Shown in pieces: positions 1 to 8,550 of a DNA stretch of 46,830 bases. Every line of letters starts with the position of its first letter. The stretch's first letter is position 1. The notes beneath the pieces are model-generated. The model worked only from the letters and a program-made list of their open reading frames with translations. It was not told the DNA's origin and ran no database searches. A program made the position numbers and the translations under genes. This DNA is from Thermoanaerobaculia bacterium (GTDB taxonomy: Bacteria; Acidobacteriota; Thermoanaerobaculia; Multivoradales; JAHEKO01), in assembly GCA_945787575.1 (NCBI GenBank), contig CALZKB010000005.1, positions 1 to 46,830 of the forward strand, in the 5' to 3' direction.

Positions 1-523
1 CACTGTCGAGGTTGCCCGTCGGCTCGTCTGCGAGCAGGATCGACGGGTTCATCACGGTCGCGCGGGCGAGCGCCACGCGTTGGCGCTCGCCGCCCGAGAG
101 TTGATCCGGCAGATGGGTGCCGCGCTCGGCGACCCCGACCGACTCGAGGGCGGTGGCCACGCGCTCGTGGCGCTCGCGCCGCGGCACGTCGCCGAAGATC
201 ATCGGCAGCTCGACATTCTCCGCCGCGGTCAGGCGCGGCACGAGATGAAAAGACTGGAAAACGAAGCCGATCTCGTGGCGCCGGACCTGGGTGAGCTCCG
301 CCTGGGAGAGCTCGCCGACGCTGCGGTTGTCGAGGGTGTAGCTGCCGCTCGTCGGCCGGTCGAGGCAGCCTACGATGTTGAGCAGGGTCGACTTGCCCGA
401 GCCCGACGCCCCCATGATCGCCACGTGCTCGGCCTTGCCGATGGTCTCGTTGATCCCCGTCAACGCGTGCACCGGCTGTGAGCCGACCATGAAGGTCCGC
501 GTTACGTTCTCGAGCTCGATCAC
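1..523 (-). CDS. ABC transporter ATP-binding protein, MacB/LolD type (partial)
   Basis: This is the cytoplasmic ATPase of an ABC exporter. The 3' end is cut by the window edge. The visible part reads from GTG (521-523) and shows a Walker A (GASGSGKST), a Q-loop region (FVFQSFHLVPRLTA), the signature LSGGERQRVALARA and a Walker B ILLADEPTGNLDS, in the order and style of the MacB/LolD/FtsE group. The start overlaps the stop of the upstream adaptor gene by four bases (GTGA), so the two are translationally coupled. The matching permease should lie beyond position 1. Substrate is unknown; MacAB-like efflux or an envelope export role is inferred from the adaptor partner. Confidence 0.93.
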   Translation of the reverse strand, partial: MIELENVTRTFMVGSQPVHALTGINETIGKAEHVAIMGASGSGKSTLLNIVGCLDRPTSGSYTLDNRSVGELSQAELTQVRRHEIGFVFQSFHLVPRLTAAENVELPMIFGDVPRRERHERVATALESVGVAERGTHLPDQLSGGERQRVALARATVMNPSILLADEPTGNLDS

Positions 524-1674
524 AGGCTGTCGACCGCCCGGGCCTCGGCCCCGTCCTTGACTTCGGCACGGTCGAGCGAATTGACGACGCGATCCCCTTC
601 GTCGAGACCGGAGAGCACTTCGGTGTAGTCCCAGTTCTTGAGCCCGGGCTCGATCGACCGCTCGGTGAGGACACCATCGACCAGGGTCAGCACCCGGTTG
701 CTTTCCATCAAGGCCGACGTGGGGATCCGGATCGAATCCTCCCGGACCTCGAGAATGACCTCGACGTCGGCCGAGGTCCCCGGGAGGATCTCCTCGGTCG
801 GCTCGTCGGGGTCGAGCTCGACCTCGATCTCGACCGTCCGGTTCTGTTCCTGAAGGTCGAGGACGTAGGGGGCGACCCGGGTGACGGTGCCGTCGAAGGT
901 TCGATCCCGGAACGAGTCGATCGTCACTCGCACCGGCAGGCCGGTGCGGACGCGACGCGAGTCGACCTCGTCCATCGGCGCGCTGATGTAGAGCGCCGAG
1001 GGGTCGAGAACGTCGATTACCGGCGGCACCGGCAGCGCCGGCGGCGACGGCGTCGTCCACTCGCCGACCTCGATCGAGACCTCGGCCACGATGCCGGCGA
1101 AGGGAGAACGGACGGTCGACTTGTCGACCTCGGTCTGGGCGACTCTTATGGCGGCGTTGCCGCGCGATTCGTTGGCGCGCGCCGCCGCGCAGGCGGCGTC
1201 GGCGGCCCGCTTGGAGCTCTCGAACTGGTCCAACAGGTCGTCCGAGAGGAGCCCGTCCTCGGCGAGAGCACGGCTGCGCTCGAGCTCGCGGCCGGCACGC
1301 TCCGCGGTGATGCAGGCGCGATCGCGCTCAGCCCGGGCGGCCTCCACCTCGCGGCGAGAGAGCTCGAGCCGCGCCCGCTGGGCGCTGTCGTCGAGCCGCA
1401 ACAGGACCGCGCCTTCCTCCACGCGATCTCCTTCCCGGAACGGGATCTCGACGACCTGGCCGCCGATCTCCGGCGACAGCTTGGCGCGCCGGCGGGTGTG
1501 CACGGTGCCGGCTCGCGAGTTGGTGACGGTCGCTTCCACGTGCCCCCGCGCGACCTCGACGACCAGCACCTCGACCGGTTCGGGCTTGAACACCGTCATC
1601 TTGAGGACGAAAAAGACCGCGACGACAGCGGCCACGATCAGCGCTCGCCAGAGCCACTTCCTCATACCGAGCAC
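520..1674 (-). CDS. Periplasmic adaptor (membrane fusion protein, HlyD/MacA/RND type)
   Basis: A 384-residue membrane-fusion protein that would connect an inner-membrane transporter to an outer-membrane channel. It has one N-terminal membrane segment (about residues 8-26), a lipoyl/barrel-sandwich half (ending near GDRVEEGAVLLRLDDSA), a helical hairpin rich in Arg/Glu/Ala (about 95-165), the second sandwich half (TVRSPFAGIVAEVSIEVGEW) and C-terminal beta-barrel domains. It is coupled by a four-base overlap to the ABC ATPase downstream, which favours a MacA-like partner over an RND pump. A second ATG lies three codons in (MLGM), so the exact start is uncertain by nine bases. Confidence 0.9.
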   Translation of the reverse strand: MLGMRKWLWRALIVAAVVAVFFVLKMTVFKPEPVEVLVVEVARGHVEATVTNSRAGTVHTRRRAKLSPEIGGQVVEIPFREGDRVEEGAVLLRLDDSAQRARLELSRREVEAARAERDRACITAERAGRELERSRALAEDGLLSDDLLDQFESSKRAADAACAAARANESRGNAAIRVAQTEVDKSTVRSPFAGIVAEVSIEVGEWTTPSPPALPVPPVIDVLDPSALYISAPMDEVDSRRVRTGLPVRVTIDSFRDRTFDGTVTRVAPYVLDLQEQNRTVEIEVELDPDEPTEEILPGTSADVEVILEVREDSIRIPTSALMESNRVLTLVDGVLTERSIEPGLKNWDYTEVLSGLDEGDRVVNSLDRAEVKDGAEARAVDSL

Positions 1675-1736
1675 TCTAACGGATCGGCGATCCCGAATTG
1701 CAGCCCGCCGGGGTGGGCGCGTAACCTGTCGGGCGA

Positions 1737-3170
1737 ATGAGCTCGACGATCGAGATTCCCCTCTGGCTGGCCGTCGTCGCCGGCCTGTTGGCGGTCTGGG
1801 CGGTGCTCAGCCGGCTGCTGGTGCCGAGCGTGCGGTGGTTCCTACGGCGCCGGATCGAGCGCGCCCTCGACGAGGTCAACCCGCGGCTTCAGATCCGGCT
1901 ACAGCCGTTCAAGTTCACCAAGCGGCAGGCGCTGATCGAACGCCTGGTCTATGACCGCGTCGTCATGGAGGCGGCCGACGCCTTCGCCGGGGCCGAGAAG
2001 ATGCCGCGCGAGGTGGCCCAGGAGAGGGTGGAGCGCTACGCCCGGGAGATCGTCCCGTCGTTCAACGCCTGGGCCTACTTCCGGTGGGGCTACGGTCTCG
2101 CCCGGCGGGTCGCCCGCGCCCTCTATCGGGTGCGGCTGGGCTCGGTGGACGAAGGGGCGCTCGCCGAGATCGCGCCGGGCGCCTCGGTGGTGTTCGTCAT
2201 GAACCACCGCAGCAACATGGACTACATCCTCGTCTCCTACCTGGCGATGGAGCGCACGGCGCTCTCTTACGCCGTCGGCGAGTGGGCACGGATCTGGCCG
2301 CTCGAGCAGCTGGTCCGCTCGATGGGCGCGTTTTTCGTCCGCCGCAAGTCGCGCAACGCGCTCTACCGCGCCGTGCTCTCCCGCTACGTCCACATCGCGA
2401 CCCGCGAAGGCGTGACCCAGGCGGTCTACCCGGAGGGCGGCCTGTCGCGCGACGGACGGCTCGGCGCGCCAAAGCTCGGTCTCTTCGATTACATGCTCCG
2501 CGGCTTCGATCCGGACGACGACGCCGACGTCATCTTCCTGCCGGTCGGCCTCAACTACGACCGGGTGCTCGAGGACCGGACGCTGCTGCTCGACGGCCGG
2601 GCGGAGGCGAAAGGCAAGCTGGCGGCACTCGGCACGGCGCTCGCATTCTGGGGCGAGCAGCTCCGGCTGAGAATCCGCGGTCACTGGTATCGGTTCGGCT
2701 ATGCCTGCGTCAACTTCGGCCGGCCGCTGTCGGCGCGCGAGTTCTTCGCCTCGCGTGGAGAGGATCCCCGGCGGTTGTCACGCGAGGATCGCTTCGCCAC
2801 GATCGGCCAGCTGGCCGGAGAGCTGCTGGAACGGGTGGCGGCGATCATCCCCGTCCTGCCCGTCTCGGTGGTCGCCACCGTTCTTCTCGAAGACCCCGAG
2901 CGCCGCTGGAGCGAGCTCGAGCTCAAAGCCGCCATCCAGGAGCGGATCGAGGCCTTCGAGACTGCCGGCGCCGCGGTCTACGTACCGCGGGAGGATCGGG
3001 AGTACGCCGTCGAGGTGGGACTCCGGATGCTGGTGCTGCGGCACGCTCTCGAGGAGGAGAGCGGACTCTATCAGCCGAATCCCGAAGATCTCGGGCTGTT
3101 GCGGTACTACGCGAACGCGATCGCGCACTGGGGTGGCGAGACGGCCTCCGAGCGGGGACGACAAGCGTGA
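1737..3170 (+). CDS. PlsB-like glycerol-3-phosphate acyltransferase family protein
   Basis: A 477-residue acyltransferase of the PlsC/PlsB superfamily, expected to act at the inner membrane in phospholipid synthesis. It starts with a membrane segment (about residues 8-28). The catalytic HX4D motif is NHRSNMDY (His157, Asp162), followed by GAFFVRR near 198-203 and YPEGGLSRDGR near 231-241, the usual acyl-acceptor blocks. The long region after the catalytic domain resembles GPATs more than 1-acyl-G3P acyltransferases. It overlaps the next gene by four bases (GTGA) and diverges from the efflux genes. Family assignment is firm; the exact acceptor is inferred. Confidence 0.85.
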   Translation: MSSTIEIPLWLAVVAGLLAVWAVLSRLLVPSVRWFLRRRIERALDEVNPRLQIRLQPFKFTKRQALIERLVYDRVVMEAADAFAGAEKMPREVAQERVERYAREIVPSFNAWAYFRWGYGLARRVARALYRVRLGSVDEGALAEIAPGASVVFVMNHRSNMDYILVSYLAMERTALSYAVGEWARIWPLEQLVRSMGAFFVRRKSRNALYRAVLSRYVHIATREGVTQAVYPEGGLSRDGRLGAPKLGLFDYMLRGFDPDDDADVIFLPVGLNYDRVLEDRTLLLDGRAEAKGKLAALGTALAFWGEQLRLRIRGHWYRFGYACVNFGRPLSAREFFASRGEDPRRLSREDRFATIGQLAGELLERVAAIIPVLPVSVVATVLLEDPERRWSELELKAAIQERIEAFETAGAAVYVPREDREYAVEVGLRMLVLRHALEEESGLYQPNPEDLGLLRYYANAIAHWGGETASERGRQA

Positions 3171-5500
3171 AGCGCGCGATCGTAGGGCTCGCCGGCGGCA
3201 CTCTCGTCTTGCTGCTGGGGTTGGGGATCTGGGTGTGGACCCGGGCAAGGGCCTCACTGCCACGCGAGGGTGGGGAAGTCTCGCTGGCCGGGCTCGACGG
3301 CCCGGTCACCATTCACCGCGACGAGCTCGGAATCCCGGTCATCGTCGCCACCAGCCTCGAGGACGCGGTGCGCGCCCACGGGTTCGTCCATGCCCAGGAC
3401 CGCTTCTTCCAGATGGACCTGGCGCGTCGGGCGACGGCCGGCGAGCTGGCGGGCCTCGTCGGAGCAAGGGCCGTCGAGGCGGACGCCGAGAAGCGGCGGC
3501 TGCAGCGCCGCCGCGCCGCTCGGCAGCTGCTGGCCGATCTCGACGCTGCCGATCGCCGACTGATCGAGGCGTACTGCGAGGGCGTCAACGCCGGCCTCGC
3601 GGATCTCGGCGGACCGCCTCCGGAGTACTTGCTGTTGCGCGGCGAGCCCGAGCCGTGGCGGCCCGAGGATTCGCTGGTCCTGACCCTCAGCTTCTTCGAC
3701 TTGCTGTCGTTCAATCACCGGATGGAGAGGCAGCTGGCGGTGATGGAGGCGACCCTGCCAGCCGAGTTGGTCGAGTTCCTGACTCCGTCGACCAGCCGGT
3801 GGGACGTCCCGCTGGTGAGCGCCGAGAAAGGCGGCTACACGCCGGCGGCCGTCCCCGGTCCCGAGATCCTCGATCTCCGCTCGGCGCAGCCACCCGAGAT
3901 CGATCGCGACGTCGTCAGACCCACCGGCATCGCGCTCGGCTCCAACAACTGGGCGGTGGCCGCCCAGCGCAGCACCCACGGCGGTGCGATCCTCGCCAAC
4001 GACCCCCATCTCGGTCTGCGGGTGCCGCATGTCTGGCATCGGGTGGAGTTCGAGATCGCCGATCGGCGGGTTGCCGGGGTCGGCTCGCCGGGTCTGCCCG
4101 GGGTCGTCATCGGCTCGAATGGTGGCGTCGCCTGGGGCGCCACCAACTCGTTTGCCGACCAGACCGATATCGTGATCATCGAAGTCGACGACGCCGATCC
4201 GAGCCGCTATCGCACGCCCCAGGGATGGGAGCCGTTCCGGGTTCACGTGGAAGAGATCGAGGTGGCGGGCGGAGAGCCGGCGAGCACCGAGATCGCCTGG
4301 ACTCGCTGGGGTCCGGTGACCGACGAGGACTGGCGCGGTCGACCGCTGGTCGTGCACTCACCGGTGCATCAGCCGCATGGCCTCGACTTCGACCTGATGC
4401 GCATGATGCAGGCTCACACCCTCGAAACCGCAATGGACGTCGTGGCTGGCTGGCGGGGACCGTCGCAGAACTGGATGCTGGCCGCCGCCGACGGACGGAT
4501 CGCCTGGGTCGTCAACGGTCCGATTCCCGCCCGCCGCGGACTTTCCGGCAAGTACCCGCGGTCGTGGAGCGATCCGGCGATCGGCTGGGACGGAGAGCGT
4601 CCAGGGCCGCGAGTCGAATCGCCCGCAGCCGGCCGTCTGTACACCGCCAACGGCCGTACTGTGCCGCACTCCGACCCACCCTTGACCCACGTCTGGATGC
4701 ACTCGGCTCGCAGCCATCGCATTCGCCAGCGCCTCGACGGCCGTCCCCAGTGGGACGAAGCGGGCTTGCGAGGTATTCAGCTCGACACCCGAAGCGCCTA
4801 CAACGACTTCGTCGTCGACCTGGTGCAGGAGATCGTGCCCGGTGACGAAGCCGACGTCGAGCTGGCGGGGCTGTGGGAGGCGGTACTCGGGTGGGACGGC
4901 ACCGCCGAGATCGATCAGTCGGGCTTCGTCGCGGTCGGCGCGCTTGCCGAGGCGTTGCTCGACGCGATCTTGACCCCGCTCCTGGCGCCGGCGGCGGCCG
5001 TCGACGAGGAGTTCGTCTACAACTGGGCGCTCGGCGACGAGCCGATGCGCCGCATCCTCGAGGAGCGCCCGCCCCATCTGGTGCCGCCCGGCCACGACGA
5101 CTGGCGAGGCTTCCTGCGTTCGCTGATGTCCGAGGTGGCCGGCGAGCTGGCCGCGGCGCCCGGTGGCTTCGACCGCACCTGGGGGGAAGCCCGGCCGGTC
5201 GCCATCCGCCATCCGCTGGGTGGCCTGGCGCTGTTGGGGAGATACCTCAACATGCCGGCCGGCCCGCTGCCCGGCTGGGCCGGCACCGTCCGTGCCCAGA
5301 CCGCGAGCTACGGCGCCTCGATGCGGATGGTCGTCAGCCCCGGTCGCGCGGAGATGGGCCTGCTCCACATGCCCACCGGCCAGAGCGGCCACTTCATGTC
5401 GCCCCATTACGCCGATTCGCACGAGGCGTGGGTCACCGGCGCTCCCACCCCGTTTCTCGCCGGAGAGCCTGTCTCCACCCTTACCCTCACACCCCGATAG
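3167..5500 (+). CDS. Penicillin acylase family Ntn-hydrolase
   Basis: A predicted periplasmic amidohydrolase of 777 residues, made as one chain and self-cleaved in this family. The GTG start at 3167 overlaps the upstream stop and directly yields a signal/anchor segment (residues 4-24); longer in-frame extensions run through the upstream gene in another frame. The alpha part carries HGFVHAQDRFFQMDLARR (about 71-88). The catalytic N-terminal serine of the beta chain is Ser259 in ALGSNNWAVA, followed by GGAILANDPHLGLRVPHVWH. Members cleave beta-lactam side chains, N-acyl homoserine lactones or acyl peptides; the substrate cannot be told here. Coupling to an acyltransferase gene hints at an acyl-amide substrate. 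Confidence 0.93.
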   Translation: MKRAIVGLAGGTLVLLLGLGIWVWTRARASLPREGGEVSLAGLDGPVTIHRDELGIPVIVATSLEDAVRAHGFVHAQDRFFQMDLARRATAGELAGLVGARAVEADAEKRRLQRRRAARQLLADLDAADRRLIEAYCEGVNAGLADLGGPPPEYLLLRGEPEPWRPEDSLVLTLSFFDLLSFNHRMERQLAVMEATLPAELVEFLTPSTSRWDVPLVSAEKGGYTPAAVPGPEILDLRSAQPPEIDRDVVRPTGIALGSNNWAVAAQRSTHGGAILANDPHLGLRVPHVWHRVEFEIADRRVAGVGSPGLPGVVIGSNGGVAWGATNSFADQTDIVIIEVDDADPSRYRTPQGWEPFRVHVEEIEVAGGEPASTEIAWTRWGPVTDEDWRGRPLVVHSPVHQPHGLDFDLMRMMQAHTLETAMDVVAGWRGPSQNWMLAAADGRIAWVVNGPIPARRGLSGKYPRSWSDPAIGWDGERPGPRVESPAAGRLYTANGRTVPHSDPPLTHVWMHSARSHRIRQRLDGRPQWDEAGLRGIQLDTRSAYNDFVVDLVQEIVPGDEADVELAGLWEAVLGWDGTAEIDQSGFVAVGALAEALLDAILTPLLAPAAAVDEEFVYNWALGDEPMRRILEERPPHLVPPGHDDWRGFLRSLMSEVAGELAAAPGGFDRTWGEARPVAIRHPLGGLALLGRYLNMPAGPLPGWAGTVRAQTASYGASMRMVVSPGRAEMGLLHMPTGQSGHFMSPHYADSHEAWVTGAPTPFLAGEPVSTLTLTPR

Positions 5501-5554
5501 CCGCGCCGTCCCCCGCAGTCGAAAACGCCGGTCTCCTCAGCGTGTGGCAGGCCG

Positions 5555-6535
5555 CTACCGTAGGCCCTGCTCCCGCAGCCAGGCTTCGTTGAGCTTGGAG
5601 AGATACCGTTCGCCGGAATCCGGGAAGAGCGTCACCACGAAGGAGTCCTCGCCGAGGTTCTCGGCCACCTGTCTGGCTCCCACCGCGGCGGCGGCACCCG
5701 ACGAACCGGTGAAGATCGCCTCCTTGCGGGCGAGCTCGAACACCGCGTCGTAGGCGTCCTGGTCGGTGACGGTGATCACCTCGTCGATGTAGTCGAACCA
5801 GACGCTCTCGGGCATCAGGTCTTCGCCGATCCCGTCGATCAGATACTGATGAATGTCCTCCTCGGGCGGCAGCTCGCCGTGCTTCCGGTAATAGGCATAG
5901 ACGCTGCCCACCGGATCGACCCCGATCACCCTGATCTCGGGGTTTTGCTCTTTGAGGTACTTGGCGGCGCCGCTGATCGTTCCGCCGGTGCCGACGCCGG
6001 CGACCCAGTGAGTGATCGTCCCGTCGGTCTGTCGCCAGATCTCGGGCCCCGTCGAGTCGTAGTGAGCCTGCGGGTTGGCCTGGTTGTAGTACTGGTAGGG
6101 GAGGAAGGCGCCCTCCTCGTCCCGAATCCGCTCCGCAACCTTGTAGTACGAGCGCGGGTCGTCGGCATCGACGTCGGTGGGGCAGGTGATCACCTTGGCG
6201 CCGTACGCTTCGAGCAACGCCTTCTTCTCGGTAGGCATCTTGTCGGCGGCGGTGCAGACCAGCTCGTAGCCCTTGAGGATCGCCGCCAGAGCGAGCCCGA
6301 CGCCGGTGTTGCCCGAGGTCGGTTCGACGATCGTCATTCCGGGGCGCAGCTTGCCCTCGCGCTCCGCGGCCTCGATCATCGCGATGCCGATGCGGTCTTT
6401 GACGCTCGAGCCGGGGTTGAACGACTCGACCTTGACCGCGAGCGGGGCGCCGGTCGGGCTGTAGCGCGAGAGCCGCACGAGCGGCGTGTCTCCGAGGGTC
6501 GCGAGGAGGTTGTCGTAGAGTTCCATCGTGCTCAC
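5555..6535 (-). CDS. PLP-dependent cysteine synthase / cystathionine beta-synthase family enzyme
   Basis: A 326-residue fold-type II PLP enzyme that would form cysteine from O-acetylserine and sulfide, or cystathionine from serine and homocysteine. The PLP lysine is Lys46 in NPGSSVKDRIG, the substrate loop is PTSGNTG, the phosphate-binding loop is GTGGTISG, and the PLP-nitrogen serine is in TLFPDSGERYLSK. The segment VDADDPRSYYKVAERI is more typical of CBS-type enzymes, but there is no C-terminal CBS pair. It converges on the acylase gene with about 54 bases between stops. CysK versus CBS cannot be decided from sequence alone. Confidence 0.92.
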   Translation of the reverse strand: MSTMELYDNLLATLGDTPLVRLSRYSPTGAPLAVKVESFNPGSSVKDRIGIAMIEAAEREGKLRPGMTIVEPTSGNTGVGLALAAILKGYELVCTAADKMPTEKKALLEAYGAKVITCPTDVDADDPRSYYKVAERIRDEEGAFLPYQYYNQANPQAHYDSTGPEIWRQTDGTITHWVAGVGTGGTISGAAKYLKEQNPEIRVIGVDPVGSVYAYYRKHGELPPEEDIHQYLIDGIGEDLMPESVWFDYIDEVITVTDQDAYDAVFELARKEAIFTGSSGAAAAVGARQVAENLGEDSFVVTLFPDSGERYLSKLNEAWLREQGLR

Positions 6536-6667
6536 TTCGATTCTGATCTACTGCGGAAATCCCCTGGGTCTCGATCTGTGCGGAAGGGGCGGTGCCGAGG
6601 TGTTGCGGCCGCCAGAATGTAGCACAGCGTTCGCCACCCTCCGGCGGGCGGCAAGAGGCTCAACCGC

Positions 6668-7630
6668 ATGAACCCATGGGGACATCTGCGGACGATCGGT
6701 GCCCACCTCAGACGACGAATCCGTCCCGCCGAGCCCCCCGCGGCCGCCGACTGGAGCACCCTTGTCGCGGACCCGCAGCTCGGCTCGGTTCGGCTGACCG
6801 GTCGGCTTTCCACAACCGGTCGAGACCGACTGCTGGTCGCCGTTCACGGCCTCGGTGGCTCCGCCGAGAGCCACTACCTGTGGGAGCTCGCGGCGACGGC
6901 GGTGGAGGCGGGCTGGGCGGTGCTGCGGCTCAACCTACGCGGCGCCGATCGCTCCGGCGAGGACTTCTACCATGGCGGCCTGACCGCAGATCTCCACGCC
7001 GCGCTGGCCGACGACGCGCTCGCCGCCTTCTCCGACATCAGCTTAGTCGGCTACTCGCTGGGCGGCCACGCCGCCTTGCGCTGGGCGACCGAGGCGGGCG
7101 ATCCGCGCGTGCGCGCGGTCGGCGCCGTCTGCCCGCCTCTCGATCTAGCCGCCGGTCAGCGAGCGATCGATCGCCCGGGGGCGGTGCTCTACCGCGGCTA
7201 CATCCTTCGTCACCTGCGCGAGATCTACCGGGAGGTGGCGTCGCGCCGCGCCGTGCCGCTCCCGGTGAGCAAGGTGGGCCGCATTCGCTCCCTGTGGGAG
7301 TGGGACGATCGGATCGTTGCGCCGCGTTACGGGTTCGAGGGCGCCGCCGAATACTACGCCCGGGCGAGTGTCGCGCCGCGCCTCGACCGGCTCCGGCTGC
7401 CGGCGCTCATCGCCGCGACGAGCGACGACCCGATGGTTCCCGCGTCGACGCTGCGGACGGTTCTCGCCGATCGGGCGGCGGGACTCGAAGTGCGCTGGAT
7501 CGAAAGCGGTGGCCATGTCGCCTTCCCCCGCGATCTGGACATGGGCTTCGGCGGTCGGCCGGGTCTTGGGCATCAGATGCTCGCCTGGCTCGAGCAGATG
7601 AACGCCGGTCCGCGCGGTCAAGCCTGCTAG
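6668..7630 (+). CDS. Alpha/beta hydrolase, YheT-like
   Basis: A 320-residue alpha/beta-hydrolase of the YheT/ABHD-type group. The oxyanion region is VAVHGLGGSAESHY (about 58-70), the nucleophile elbow GYSLGGHAAL places the serine at residue 130, the acid is probably in ATSDDPMVP, and the histidine in SGGHVAFP. The text LNLRGADRSGEDFYHGGLT matches the conserved block of this group. No signal peptide is seen, so it should be cytoplasmic. It lies one base before the phosphatidylserine synthase gene, suggesting one transcript and a lipid-related esterase role, which is inferred only. Confidence 0.88.
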   Translation: MNPWGHLRTIGAHLRRRIRPAEPPAAADWSTLVADPQLGSVRLTGRLSTTGRDRLLVAVHGLGGSAESHYLWELAATAVEAGWAVLRLNLRGADRSGEDFYHGGLTADLHAALADDALAAFSDISLVGYSLGGHAALRWATEAGDPRVRAVGAVCPPLDLAAGQRAIDRPGAVLYRGYILRHLREIYREVASRRAVPLPVSKVGRIRSLWEWDDRIVAPRYGFEGAAEYYARASVAPRLDRLRLPALIAATSDDPMVPASTLRTVLADRAAGLEVRWIESGGHVAFPRDLDMGFGGRPGLGHQMLAWLEQMNAGPRGQAC

Positions 7631-7631
7631 A

Positions 7632-8348
7632 ATGGAGAGTCGAGGAACCAGGATCTTGCCGAATCCCGACTCGTGGCGCTACGCGGCGCCCAATGCGTTC
7701 ACCTTCGGCTGCCTTGCGATGGGCTTCGGCTCGATGTGCGCGGCAGCCAACGACCGCTTTGATTTCGCCGTCTACCTGCTCTTCTTCGCCGTCGTGCTCG
7801 ACATGTGCGACGGCCAGGTGGCGCGGAAGCTCAAGGCGACGAGCGAGCTCGGCCAGCAGCTCGACAGCTTCAGCGACACCATCAGCTTCTGCGTCGCCCC
7901 GGCCTTGCTCGTTCAGCGCGCCTTCTTGAGCGAGCTCGAGGGCCTGGGAGTGGCGATCAGCATCACGTTCGTGATGGCGGGGGTCTACCGCTTGGCGCGC
8001 TTCAACCTGATGAGCGACGCCCACGACAAGGCGACCAAGACGTTCGGCGTGCCGACGCCGATCGCCGCCGGCTACCTGATGGCGATCACCCTCATGCGCG
8101 AAGAGATCCAGCCGGTGCAGGCCGCACTCATCGTGCTGCTCTTCGCCGGCCTCATGGTCTCCCGCATCCGCCTGCCCGAAAGGCAGATTCGCGGCCTTCT
8201 CGGCTTCGCGTTCATTGTCGGGTTCTGGAACTTCGTCGCCCTGCTGGTGAATCCCAACTGGATCACCTTCGCGTGGTGGAACCTCTGGAACGTCGCGCTC
8301 CTGCTCATCGCCCGCGGCCAGGAACGCAAGCTCGCCGCCGCCGGATAG
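7632..8348 (+). CDS. pssA: CDP-diacylglycerol-serine O-phosphatidyltransferase
   Basis: A 238-residue integral membrane enzyme of the CDP-alcohol phosphatidyltransferase family. The full catalytic signature is present: Asp57, Asp60-Gly61, Ala64-Arg65, Gly74, Asp78 and Asp82, spaced D-x2-DG-x2-AR-x8-G-x3-D-x3-D. Several hydrophobic segments follow to the C-terminus. The PAPNAFT-like start and the GVPTPIAAGYLM block fit the serine-specific type II PssA group. It would make phosphatidylserine, the precursor of phosphatidylethanolamine. No decarboxylase (psd) is next to it in this window. Confidence 0.9.
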   Translation: MESRGTRILPNPDSWRYAAPNAFTFGCLAMGFGSMCAAANDRFDFAVYLLFFAVVLDMCDGQVARKLKATSELGQQLDSFSDTISFCVAPALLVQRAFLSELEGLGVAISITFVMAGVYRLARFNLMSDAHDKATKTFGVPTPIAAGYLMAITLMREEIQPVQAALIVLLFAGLMVSRIRLPERQIRGLLGFAFIVGFWNFVALLVNPNWITFAWWNLWNVALLLIARGQERKLAAAG

Positions 8349-8370
8349 CCGCCGCCCCGCTTCGAACTCC

Positions 8371-8394
8371 CTGGGAGAAGCTGTAGCTTCCCAG
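8371..8394. repeat. Imperfect hairpin after pssA
   Basis: An inverted repeat with arms of the form CTGGG..AAGCT and AGCTT..CCCAG just downstream of the pssA stop. It has no T-run after it, so it is a weak terminator candidate at best. It stands immediately before the much longer hairpin at 8401-8475. Confidence 0.45.
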
Positions 8395-8400
8395 CAGCCA

Positions 8401-8475
8401 AGGCGAAGAACGTGGTTCTTTCCGGCTGGGGTAGGGGATGGGCTGGCCAGCCGGAAAGAACCACGTTCTTCGCCT
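8401..8475. repeat. Perfect 29-bp inverted repeat with 17-nt loop
   Basis: Arms 8401-8429 and 8447-8475 are exact reverse complements with a 17-nt G-rich spacer. Each arm itself contains a smaller palindrome (AAGAAC GTG GTTCTT), so the element can fold as one long stem or as two short hairpins. It lies between pssA and the DUF255 gene. No T-tract follows on either strand, which argues against a classical terminator and suits a REP/MITE-like palindrome or a protein-binding or RNA-processing site. Function unknown. Confidence 0.8.
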
Positions 8476-8550
8476 GAATCCGTGAGCCGCGAGTGGGTGG
8501 GTGAGATGTCGAACAACGGTAGATAGCCGCCGACGGATAGACTCGTCGCC

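Noticed and set aside
3254-4357. Long leftward open frame opposite the penicillin acylase gene
   Set aside because: It is a GC-rich antisense shadow: Arg/Gly/Asp-rich, without domains, exactly opposite a strong gene.
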